Origin: Verrucomicrobiota bacterium
GTDB taxonomy: Bacteria; Verrucomicrobiota; Verrucomicrobiia; Limisphaerales; CAIQOK01
Length of the DNA: 10,379 bases
Direction: 5' to 3'
NCBI GenBank assembly: GCA_025363535.1
Contig: JANYDP010000314.1
Coordinates: forward strand, 1-10,379
Positions 1 through 6,405 of the stretch are shown here, in pieces. The position numbers and the translations under genes are program-made. Numbering within the stretch: position 1 is the first letter of the stretch; each line of letters opens with the position of its first letter. A model generated the notes under the pieces. That model was not told the DNA's origin and did no database searches. It worked only from the letters and a program-made list of their open reading frames with translations.

Positions 1-1008
1 CTGGCTGATGTTGTATCGGATGACGGTGTCCTCGTTGTAGGAACGGCCCGGCGAGCAGATGAGAAAGAAGCCGCCGGCGTTGTCGTGGCTGTAGTTGTAT
101 TGGAAGAGCGAGCGACGGCAGAGATAGTCCGAGTCAAACCCCTGCCCGTCCTTGGTGCCTTTCATGCCGGAGACTTCGTTGAACTGGATGAGCGTGTCAT
201 CACAATCAAATGGCCAGATGCCGGCAGCGTAATCGTCGCACCGCATTCGGCCGCCGTGAATCACGTTGCTTTCGATGATGCCGCCGTTGCTGCCCCAGAG
301 CTTGATGCCGTCGCCGCCGATATCTTCGAGTTGGTTGCCGCGAATGACTACGTGAAGGCTGCGCGTACGGCTGCCGTTGCGCTGGCAGATGCCGTTGCGG
401 TCGGTGCGGACGACGCGGCAGTTCTCAATGAGCAAATCATCGAAGCGCGACTGGTTACGGCTTCGGCTCTCGAAGAAAATGCCGCAGCCTTCTTGTTCCT
501 TGCGCAGATCGCCGTTCACGTCGTGGACGAATAAATTGCGGAGCTGAATGTGGCGCATCGTGCCGAAGCCGTCAGTGACGACGCGGATGCCCGTGCGCCA
601 CGGCGCGCGATTGGTGCCGAGGTTGGTGATTTCCAAATCGCTGACCTCCCAAAACTCGACGTTGCGGAGCAGCAGCGTGTCGGGAAATTTTCCTTCACCA
701 TCAAGGCGCGGCAACGGGCCGTCACCAAACTTGCCGATGGTGATGGGAAGAATCTTTCCGTCCACCTCAGCGCCGGAACCTTGTGGGCAAAGCTGGCCGG
801 AGAAACTTGAGCCAGCCTTGAACAACAGTTGGTCGCCAGGTTGGAAGACATGTGTGTTGACTGGTGCCAGACTTTTCCACGCCTCCGTTTGCGAAGTGCC
901 GCTGCGCGCGTCATCGCCAGTATTGCTGTCCCCGTAGTACGTGGCGGTACGAGCATTCGGCGCACTGAGCGTCAAGACCGCCAGAATCAGATTCATTCGT
1001 GATTTCAT
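1..1008 (-). CDS. Secreted right-handed parallel beta-helix protein (3' end missing)
   Basis: I read 336 codons without a stop from ATG at 1008 down to base 1, so the C-terminus lies outside the window. The N-terminus (MKSRMNLILAVLTLSAPNARTA) is a plausible signal peptide, and a second Met at codon 5 is an alternative start. Mature residues ~23-105 follow the usual entry of this family: YYGDSNTGDD, SGTS, AWKSL, FQPGDQLLFKAG, then a capping segment with PLPRLDGEG. From ~110 on the protein is a ladder of short beta-strand and Asn/Gly-turn rungs (for example VSDLEITNLG, LLIENCRVVRTDRNGI, GIIESNVIHGG, TLIQFNEVSG, SLFQYNYSHDNAGG), typical of pectate-lyase-like folds. Such proteins usually bind or cleave acidic or plant polysaccharides; the substrate cannot be told. 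Its ATG overlaps the stop of the upstream GH42 gene (ATGA), which implies translational coupling. Fold confident; enzymatic activity unproven. Confidence 0.88.
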   Translation of the reverse strand, partial: MKSRMNLILAVLTLSAPNARTATYYGDSNTGDDARSGTSQTEAWKSLAPVNTHVFQPGDQLLFKAGSSFSGQLCPQGSGAEVDGKILPITIGKFGDGPLPRLDGEGKFPDTLLLRNVEFWEVSDLEITNLGTNRAPWRTGIRVVTDGFGTMRHIQLRNLFVHDVNGDLRKEQEGCGIFFESRSRNQSRFDDLLIENCRVVRTDRNGICQRNGSRTRSLHVVIRGNQLEDIGGDGIKLWGSNGGIIESNVIHGGRMRCDDYAAGIWPFDCDDTLIQFNEVSGMKGTKDGQGFDSDYLCRRSLFQYNYSHDNAGGFFLICSPGRSYNEDTVIRYNISQ

Positions 1009-3092
1009 TCCTGCCAGACAGTCACGCCCGCCGTCGGCACTTCGGTGGCACCAAAGAAAATCTTCGCGCCCTTGGCAATCGGCGCACGTTGCTGTTTCTC
1101 CGTGAAGTTGGTCGCGATCCAGAAACCGTCCCGCCAGTCCACCAGGAAGCCATCGGCGAAATTTTCCACTGCCACACTCGCGCGCGGGAAGACGCCGCGC
1201 ACGAGCTGCGCTTCGAGATCACCCTGCTCGGAATCCACGCCGATGTAAGTCACCGTGCCCTTGCCGAGCTTGCGCGTCACGGCGGCGGGTTTGCCGGCAT
1301 AAAACTGGTCGGCGTGTTCGGCGATGACGCTTGTGCCGGAGTTCGGTTCGAGAATTTCCGCCCAGCTTGTCCACGCGTAAATTTTCTTGCCGACTTTCAC
1401 CTTGCCGGAATTCGGCACCGGCAGGGTGTCGTAGAATTCTATCTTCGCGCCGATGAGACCCAGAATCGGCATGGCCCATGGGCCTTCCCACAAATGTCCG
1501 CGCCGGTCTTTCTGTCCGGTGCGACAAGTGAGGATCAGGTGACCACCTTGCTCGGCGTAATCTTTCCAGCGTTGCACCAACTTCTCATCCACTAATTGAA
1601 CCGCCGGCACGACGAGAAACGGATACTGGTTGAAATCCTTTTCCTCGGTGATGACATCCACCGGTGCACCAAGGCGCTTGAGCGCGCGATAGGATTTCAA
1701 GATGTGGCCCATCGTATCCCAGCGAATGGTTTGCTTGTGATCGTCAATGTCCCATCGGCTCTCGACGTTGTAGAGCAGGGCGGTGCGACGCGCGGCGTAG
1801 GCGGCGGGTTCTTTGGCATCGGGCTTCAAAAGTTTTCGGAGCAGCGCAATTTCCTGGGCGGCCTGGGAATATTGCTCGCCGCCGGGCGTGGGCGTGACAC
1901 CGTCGGTGCCGACGAGGCCGTAATGATATTGCTCCGCACCAAACAGCGGCTCGCGGTAGCGGTAGGTGCAGACGAGCTTCGCGTTCGCGGCGAAGGCGCG
2001 CATGATCCAGAGATGAATCGCGCCGGGATATGGCTGCGGGTTCACGTCGCCCCAGTTCACTTGGCCGGGCTGCAATTCCATCAGGCCTTCAAAGCCGTTG
2101 ATGCTCCGGTGAAAATCGTGCGAGAAGGACATCTCCGCCGCGCCACCGAGACGAAAACCAAGTGGGCCGGTGTTCAAATTTCCGTGCGCGGGATAATGTG
2201 TCCAGGTGATGATCTCGAAATCCTTGCCGAGCAGCGCCGGGTTCACCGCGTTGAACATATGCATGAAGTTGCTCGTGATCCACTGGCGATTGCCACAGTG
2301 CTTGCGCAAGACGCCGGTTTGAAAGCGCAAATAATCCGCCGCCTCGTCGGCGAACCAGCGTTGCGAATCCAGGAGCGCGTGTTCGTTGATTTGTGCAACG
2401 AGTTCCTTCGTATTGGGCAAACGAATCTGATCGAAGTTCTGATACATCTGCGACCAGAAGGCGTTGCCCCAGTCTTCGTTTAACTTTTCAATCGTGCCGT
2501 ATTTGGCCTTCAACCACGCGCGGAACTTCGTCTGACATGCATCGCAGAAGCAAGGCTCCTTGCCGTAATGACTCAGTTCATTGTCGAGCTGCCAGCCCCA
2601 GACGCGCGGGTCGTTGCCGAAACGTTTGCCGAGTTCGGCGGTGATCTTGCCAACGTATTCGCGATAGGTCGGCGTGCTCCAACAACCTTGCTGCCGCGTG
2701 CCGTGCAACATCTTCCGGCCCGTCGCATCCACCATGAGAATCTCGGGATGCTTTTCGGAAAGCCACACGGGCGGCGTCGGACTCGGCGTGCAGAGAACGA
2801 CTTTCAAACCTTGTTCGGCACAGAGTTGGACGTTGCGTTCGAGCCAGTCGAAATCAAATTTCCCTTCCGTGGGTTCCATGAACGCCCACGCGAATTCGCC
2901 CATGTGGACGAATTCCAGGTTCATCTTCTTGATGTTGGCGATGTCGCGCGCCCATTGGTTCGACGGCCACGCCTCCGGGTAGTAATACACGCCGATCGGC
3001 ATGAGGTCGGCTTGGGGAAACGGCGCGAGATCGGCAGCGGTGGCGACGTGGGTGGCCATGCTGAGGAGGGCGAGGAAGGCTGGGAGTTTCAT
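1005..3092 (-). CDS. Secreted GH42-family beta-galactosidase-like glycoside hydrolase
   Basis: The product is 695 aa, close to the usual 650-700 for GH42. Residues 1-19 (MKLPAFLALLSMATHVATA) form a signal peptide, so the enzyme is exported, unlike many cytoplasmic GH42 enzymes. Domain A is a TIM barrel at ~30-420: GVYYYPEAWP at 34-43, GEFAW at 65-69, EGKFDFDWL at 76-84. The predicted acid/base is Glu172 in WQLDNEL and the nucleophile Glu339 in LMELQPGQVNW. Cys137, Cys181, Cys183 and Cys186 match the spacing of the zinc site I recall from the Thermus A4 enzyme. Residues ~435-630 resemble the amidotransferase-like domain B, and ~640-695 the small C-terminal beta domain. The family hydrolyses terminal beta-galactosides, and sometimes arabinosides or fucosides. 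The start has no clear Shine-Dalgarno. The gene is coupled to the downstream beta-helix gene by a 4-nt overlap, so both probably attack one polysaccharide. Family assignment is strong; the exact substrate is unknown. Confidence 0.93.
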   Translation of the reverse strand: MKLPAFLALLSMATHVATAADLAPFPQADLMPIGVYYYPEAWPSNQWARDIANIKKMNLEFVHMGEFAWAFMEPTEGKFDFDWLERNVQLCAEQGLKVVLCTPSPTPPVWLSEKHPEILMVDATGRKMLHGTRQQGCWSTPTYREYVGKITAELGKRFGNDPRVWGWQLDNELSHYGKEPCFCDACQTKFRAWLKAKYGTIEKLNEDWGNAFWSQMYQNFDQIRLPNTKELVAQINEHALLDSQRWFADEAADYLRFQTGVLRKHCGNRQWITSNFMHMFNAVNPALLGKDFEIITWTHYPAHGNLNTGPLGFRLGGAAEMSFSHDFHRSINGFEGLMELQPGQVNWGDVNPQPYPGAIHLWIMRAFAANAKLVCTYRYREPLFGAEQYHYGLVGTDGVTPTPGGEQYSQAAQEIALLRKLLKPDAKEPAAYAARRTALLYNVESRWDIDDHKQTIRWDTMGHILKSYRALKRLGAPVDVITEEKDFNQYPFLVVPAVQLVDEKLVQRWKDYAEQGGHLILTCRTGQKDRRGHLWEGPWAMPILGLIGAKIEFYDTLPVPNSGKVKVGKKIYAWTSWAEILEPNSGTSVIAEHADQFYAGKPAAVTRKLGKGTVTYIGVDSEQGDLEAQLVRGVFPRASVAVENFADGFLVDWRDGFWIATNFTEKQQRAPIAKGAKIFFGATEVPTAGVTVWQE

Positions 3093-3144
3093 AAGTTATG
3101 CGGGAGTAAATCAAGTTGTCCGCGCGAACGAAACTTGAAAAATA

Positions 3145-3160
3145 CAGGGCATCCTGCCTG
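3145..3160. repeat. Small palindrome with TCC loop and bulged G
   Basis: CAG-G-GCA, then TCC, then TGC-CTG. The arms pair fully except for one extra G at 3148 on the 5' side. The 9-base right half (TCCTGCCTG, 3152-3160) recurs directly at 3346-3354. The bulge-plus-TCC-loop design is the same as in the element at 3362-3381. It is short enough that chance is possible on its own; the resemblance to its neighbour is what supports it. Confidence 0.4.
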
Positions 3161-3193
3161 GGGTGTGATGAAAGTCGGGTGAGGGTATTTGAT

Positions 3194-3225
3194 GGAGCGC
3201 GAGCGGTCCCTCGCTCGCAGGGCGT
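3194..3225 (+). repeat. REP-like hairpin repeat, copy A
   Basis: The copy begins GGAGCGCG and ends around CGCAGGGCGT. Its core is a 20-base hairpin at 3199-3218: GCGAGCGG, loop TCCC, TCGCTCGC (one G-T pair next to the loop). It is a partner of the inverted copy at 3273-3304: the outer bases (GGAGCGCG), the CGGTC block and the CGCAG end are shared, while the arm bases differ but remain paired in each copy. Confidence 0.65.
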
Positions 3226-3272
3226 GGAAAGTGAAAGGCGGATGAAAGAAATCCATGTCTGTGGGAGTGCCG

Positions 3273-3304
3273 GCGTACTGCGGACGGGAGACCGTCCGCG
3301 CTCC
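3273..3304 (-). repeat. REP-like hairpin repeat, copy B (inverted)
   Basis: Read on the minus strand from 3304 this starts GGAGCGCG, like copy A. The core at 3280-3299 is a perfect 8-bp stem with a 4-base loop (plus strand GCGGACGG, GAGA, CCGTCCGC); as RNA from the plus strand the loop would be a GNRA tetraloop. The two copies face each other about 47 bp apart. REP-type repeats often occur as inverted pairs and are spread by dedicated transposases; none is seen here. Confidence 0.65.
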
Positions 3305-3361
3305 GCGACAAGCAACCAGCACCTCACCCGGATTTAATCACACCCTCCTGCCTGCCGTAGA

Positions 3362-3381
3362 GCCGGGGCTTCCAGCCCGGC
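3362..3381. repeat. GC-rich palindrome (third hairpin element)
   Basis: This is a 20-base palindrome: GCC, bulged G, GGGCT, loop TCC, AGCCC, GGC. All arm bases pair apart from the single G at 3365. It is preceded by TGCCGTAGA and sits 57 bp from copy B. Total length and arm-loop-arm size are the same as in the cores of copies A and B, though the primary sequence differs. Confidence 0.5.
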
Positions 3382-3391
3382 GGAACGGGGC

Positions 3392-3407
3392 CACGGTGAA
3401 ATCCGTG
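3392..3407. repeat. Short inverted repeat CACGG/CCGTG
   Basis: CACGG and CCGTG are separated by TGAAAT. It is the last palindrome of the cluster. It is weak alone (5-bp arms) and is included because it abuts the element at 3362-3381. Confidence 0.35.
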
Positions 3408-3541
3408 CCGCCAAAACTTTTCAACGCGCTGGATCGGTCGCACGCTCTTTCCAGGCGGGACGCCGGACGCTACCGCTCAAGTTCGCCCGCCGTTTTCCGA
3501 TAGTCGCTTGGCGGGATCGTTGTGTCCGGCCAGCGAAATTT

Positions 3542-4426
3542 ATGAAAGACCGTTTATCGAAATGGCTAATCGTGGGGCTGACGAGTCTGCTCCTGTTGCA
3601 CCCGGCCCGCGCCAACGACCCGAACCCGGCGCAAAAGTCCATGGGCTTGCTGCGCAAAACCACGCTGGCCTTGTTGCAGGAAGGCAACGAACGCTTCGTC
3701 TGCGGCGCGCTCAAGCATCCCAACACCGACCAGAGCCATCGCTCGCTCGCCGCGCTGGAAGGGCAGGAACCGTTTGTCACCGTGCTGTCGTGTTCCGATT
3801 CGCGTGTCCCGGTGGAACTGATTTTTGACCGCGGGGTCGGCGAAATTTTCACCGTCCGCGTGGCGGGCAACGTCGCGGACACGGATGAGATTGCGACGAT
3901 TGAATATGGTGTCGGCCATCTGCACACGCCGGTGGTGATCGTCATGGGCCACAGTCGTTGCGGCGCGGTCACCGCCGTGGTTAAGGATGTCGAACTCGAA
4001 GGACTGCTGCCGCAATTGGTGGATAACATCAAGCCCGCCGCTGAACTCGCCAAGCACGAGGGCGGTGAAGAATCGGTCGTAATCGCCAATGCCATCAAGG
4101 CGAATGTGTGGCAGTCCATTTCCGATCTGCTGCGCCGCAGCGCCATAGTCCGCACGGAAATTGAAGCGGGTGGTGTAAATGTGATCGGGGCGATTTACAA
4201 TTTGGAAACCGGAACCGTGGACTGGCTGGGGGAACATCCTGATCAGAAAAATATTCTTGGCACCTACAAGCCGGAAGGCAAACCGGTCGCCACGATTCCC
4301 GACGCCGTGGCACCACACGGACCCGCCCCGGGTTTTCAGATACCCAACGCGCCCGTCAAAAAAAGCCCGTCGGTGGCGAGCGCCGAACACTCCGAAAACA
4401 GCGAACACTCGGCGCACGCGCACTGA
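3542..4426 (+). CDS. Exported beta-class carbonic anhydrase
   Basis: The 294-aa protein interconverts CO2 and bicarbonate. Zinc ligands are Cys84, His137 and Cys140 (VLSCSDSRVP and GHSRCGA), with the Asp86-Arg88 dyad of the beta class intact. The N-terminus has basic residues, a hydrophobic stretch (LIVGLTSLLLL) and an ARA cleavage site after residue 24, so the enzyme is predicted to be periplasmic or secreted; many beta enzymes are cytosolic. IYNLETGTVDWL near 208-219 is the usual C-terminal family strand. The last ~55 residues are an extra Pro/Ala-rich tail ending in a His-rich stretch (EHSENSEHSAHAH) that could bind metal. No Shine-Dalgarno is evident before the ATG. The gene stands alone, divergent from the GH42 gene and upstream of prfB in the same direction. 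Family assignment is very secure; the physiological role (CO2 supply or pH) is open. Confidence 0.93.
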   Translation: MKDRLSKWLIVGLTSLLLLHPARANDPNPAQKSMGLLRKTTLALLQEGNERFVCGALKHPNTDQSHRSLAALEGQEPFVTVLSCSDSRVPVELIFDRGVGEIFTVRVAGNVADTDEIATIEYGVGHLHTPVVIVMGHSRCGAVTAVVKDVELEGLLPQLVDNIKPAAELAKHEGGEESVVIANAIKANVWQSISDLLRRSAIVRTEIEAGGVNVIGAIYNLETGTVDWLGEHPDQKNILGTYKPEGKPVATIPDAVAPHGPAPGFQIPNAPVKKSPSVASAEHSENSEHSAHAH

Positions 4427-4474
4427 AGTGGCGTCGGAAGAATTCCGAAATAACCCTCTAACCCGCGCGCTTGT

Positions 4475-4496
4475 GCGGCATGTTGGCCGCCATTTT
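4475..4496 (+). terminator. Possible weak terminator after carbonic anhydrase
   Basis: GCGGC, a six-base loop ATGTTG and GCCGC are followed by CATTTT. The stem has only 5 bp and the T-run only four bases, so this is a marginal intrinsic terminator between the carbonic anhydrase gene and prfB. A second small hairpin (CGGAA/TTCCG, 4435-4447) lies just after the carbonic anhydrase stop. Confidence 0.28.
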
Positions 4497-4539
4497 CCCT
4501 TCTGGATTCTGCCGCGCGCCTTCGCTAATCTCCGCGACT

Positions 4540-5686
4540 ATGTTCGACATGATCACGGCTGAAATCAGCACCGCTGCGGAAAAACTCACGCATCTGCGGA
4601 GGTTTCTTTGACGTCGCCAGTGCGCAGAAGCGCCTGGACGAACTGAATTCCCTGATGGCGGGGGACACCTTCTGGAACAACCGCGAACAGGCGCAGAAGG
4701 CCATCGAAGAGGCGAACTCCCTCCGCAACAAAATCGAGCCACTGCTCAAGGCGGAAAAGCAGTTGGAAGATTTTCGCGTGATGACGGAGCTGGGCCAGTC
4801 CGAGCCGCCGGCCGAACAGACCAAGCTGGTCAAGGAACTCGAAGCCGATCTCGCGAAGTTTTTCAAGACGCTCGAAGCCACGGAACTGCGGGTCTTCCTC
4901 AACGGCCCGCACGACAAGAACAACTGCATCCTCAGCATCAACTCCGGCGCGGGCGGCACGGAGGCGTGCGACTGGGCAGGGATGCTCCTGCGCATGTACC
5001 AGCGCTGGGCGGAATCGCGCGGCTGGGAAGTTGAAGTCACCGACGCATTGCCCGGCGAAGGCGCGGGCATCAAAAGCGTCACGCTGCTCATCCAGGGTGA
5101 AAACGCCTACGGTTTTTGCAAAGCTGAACGCGGCGTGCATCGTCTGGTACGCATCTCGCCGTTCGACTCGAACAAACGCCGCCACACGAGTTTCGCCAGC
5201 GTGGACACGATTGCCGAACTGGAAGAGAACACCACCGAGATCGTCCTCCCGCCCACGGAATTTTCCGTGGACACCTTCCGCTCCGGTGGCAAGGGCGGGC
5301 AGAACGTGAACAAAGTCGAAACCGCCGTCCGCATCACGCACATCCCGACCGGGCTAGTCGTGGCGTCGCAGGCGCAACGCTCGCAGCATCAAAACCGCGC
5401 CACGGCGATGAAGCTGTTGCTCTCCCGGATTTTCGCGCAGCGCGAGGACGAGGCGAAGGCGGACATGGAAAAATTTTACGGCGAAAAAGGCAGCGTGTCC
5501 TGGGGCAACCAGATTCGCAGCTACGTCTTCCAGCCGTATCGCATGGTGAAGGATCTCCGCACCGGCGTCGAAACCAGCAACGTGCAAGCCGTGATGGATG
5601 GCGACCTCGATCCCTTCGTGAACGGCTGGCTCCGCGCGGGCGGACCGCTGAAGCGGATGCAGGGAGTCAAAGATGAAGAAGAATAG
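4540..5686 (+). CDS. prfB: Peptide chain release factor 2, expressed by programmed +1 frameshift
   Basis: RF2 reads UGA and UAA in the ribosomal A site and triggers peptide release. The gene is in two frames. Codons 1-23 run from ATG 4540 to CTT 4606-4608 and meet an in-frame TGA at 4609-4611. A +1 slip continues at GAC 4610 for 358 more codons, giving about 381 aa. After the slip the protein reads DVASAQKRLDELNSLMAGDTFW, the normal RF2 N-terminal coiled region. The codon-recognition tripeptide SPF (5156-5164; residues 206-208) identifies RF2 rather than RF1. The catalytic GGQ (5294-5302; residues 252-254) lies in RSGGKGGQNVNK. Both positions are within two residues of those I recall for E. 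coli RF2. A second ATG at 4549 is an alternative start. The full product ends at TAG, a codon read by RF1. A single-frame caller would start it wrongly at 4655. Confidence 0.96.
4598..4612 (+). promoter_or_regulatory. Programmed +1 frameshift signal of prfB
   Basis: GGAGG (4598-4602), three bases TTT, then CTT TGA C. This is the canonical RF2 autoregulatory site: an internal Shine-Dalgarno three bases upstream of the slippery CTT and an in-frame UGA followed by C. When RF2 is scarce the ribosome pauses at UGA and slips +1 from CUU to UUU, making full-length RF2; when RF2 is plentiful it terminates after 23 codons. All elements known to be needed are present. Confidence 0.95.
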
Positions 5687-5688
5687 CC

Positions 5689-6405
5689 ATGAGTGACTCG
5701 ATGCAAAAACAAGAATGGAGCTTTAACACGGACGCTTGGGCGGACGAACAAAAACTTCCAGGGTTTGGAAAGCTTTTGAAATCGTGGCTACAGGTTCACC
5801 AAAAATTTTGCAATAGTTGTCGTCCTGAAAACTCCTGGGAAGATGAATTCAAAGAATGGTCGCAAGTGGGCTTTCTTTCAAATGCGGGTGTTTTAATTGG
5901 TGGAATCGCGCTGGAAGAGTGGGAGGCTCCTAAAACGTCTAATTCAGGTGATGGACGCAATGACCTTTTTTTACGGTTGCCAACACAAAATCAAACTCAG
6001 GATTATTTTATTGAGGCAAAGCGGGGCTGCATTGATTTACCCAAATCGGAAAATGACTGGGCGAAAGAGCTTTCCAAAGTGATGGGCGATGCAATCAAAG
6101 GTGCAAAAGAGTTGGATAAGAAACTATTGCTTCCTCATAAAGGAAAGGCCGTTGCAGTTTCATTTTTAATTTTAAAATTCGACGGTGAGGACACAGCCAA
6201 TCTTGATGAAAGAACTTCCACTCTGCTCCATTACATTCGGGTGAAACAAGGTGAGCAGCTTGGTCTAAATGCGTTAGCTTCAATTTTCTTTAGTGCGGAG
6301 GATTTCCAGAAGAACCGACTTGAGCGGAAAGAAAAAGATACGAATGACAAAAACAATGAATTTGTCGGAATGATTTTCATGGCAAAGCAAGTTGATCTAA
6401 CATGA
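5689..6405 (+). CDS. Uncharacterised AT-richer gene, possible PD-(D/E)XK nuclease-like fold
   Basis: I do not recognise the 238-aa product by family. Its most informative segment is GRNDLFLRLP (89-98) followed by DYFIEAKRG (105-113). An Asp (Asp92) before a hydrophobic strand, then a strand ending Glu109-x-Lys111, is the signature spacing of PD-(D/E)XK nuclease-like folds. An earlier acidic helix (SWEDEFKEW, 49-57) could supply the extra Glu some members use. No signal peptide, membrane segment or zinc motif is seen. The C-terminus is charged (RLERKEKDTNDKNNE). By eye its GC content is in the low 40s against ~60% in both neighbours, with many A/T-ending codons, suggesting horizontal acquisition. 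It begins 2 nt after the prfB stop (alternative ATG at 5701) and its TGA overlaps the trpC ATG, so it must be co-transcribed with them. No methyltransferase partner is nearby. A real gene is likely; nuclease activity is inference. Confidence 0.8.
   Translation: MSDSMQKQEWSFNTDAWADEQKLPGFGKLLKSWLQVHQKFCNSCRPENSWEDEFKEWSQVGFLSNAGVLIGGIALEEWEAPKTSNSGDGRNDLFLRLPTQNQTQDYFIEAKRGCIDLPKSENDWAKELSKVMGDAIKGAKELDKKLLLPHKGKAVAVSFLILKFDGEDTANLDERTSTLLHYIRVKQGEQLGLNALASIFFSAEDFQKNRLERKEKDTNDKNNEFVGMIFMAKQVDLT

Larger units (their letters stand above)
3093..3541. other. Divergent intergenic spacer with palindrome cluster, no gene
   Basis: This 449-bp spacer separates the minus-strand GH42 gene from the plus-strand carbonic anhydrase gene, so promoters for both should lie here. 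I could not identify a convincing -35/-10 pair for either. No open frame in it resembles a protein; the short ones run through the palindromes. It holds several hairpin-forming repeats between 3145 and 3407, listed separately. About 130 bp (3410-3541) next to the carbonic anhydrase start shows nothing I recognise. Confidence 0.7.

Noticed and set aside
516..965. 149-aa minus-strand frame MRRMLVPPRTTG...
   Set aside because: Overlaps the beta-helix gene in another frame of the same strand, Arg/Ser-rich and without homology signals; the beta-helix frame shows clear rungs and a signal peptide.
1596..2483. Long plus-strand open frame opposite the GH42 gene
   Set aside because: Antisense shadow caused by GC-biased codon use; its translation has no recognisable motif, while the minus strand is an unambiguous GH42 enzyme.
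3089..3322. Short open frames in the 3.1-3.5 kb spacer as small genes
   Set aside because: They run through the palindromic repeats, have no start context and look Arg/Ser/Pro random.
3145..3411. CRISPR-like array
   Set aside because: The repeats are inverted, differ in sequence and have no regular spacers; no cas genes in the window.
3566..4423. Long minus-strand open frame opposite the carbonic anhydrase
   Set aside because: Shadow: the plus strand carries all zinc ligands of a beta-carbonic anhydrase.
4525..4530. TAATCT as a -10 box for prfB
   Set aside because: No matching -35, and it would place the transcription start almost at the ATG.
4586..5341. Minus-strand open frame opposite prfB
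   Set aside because: Shadow of the RF2 gene, with no family features.
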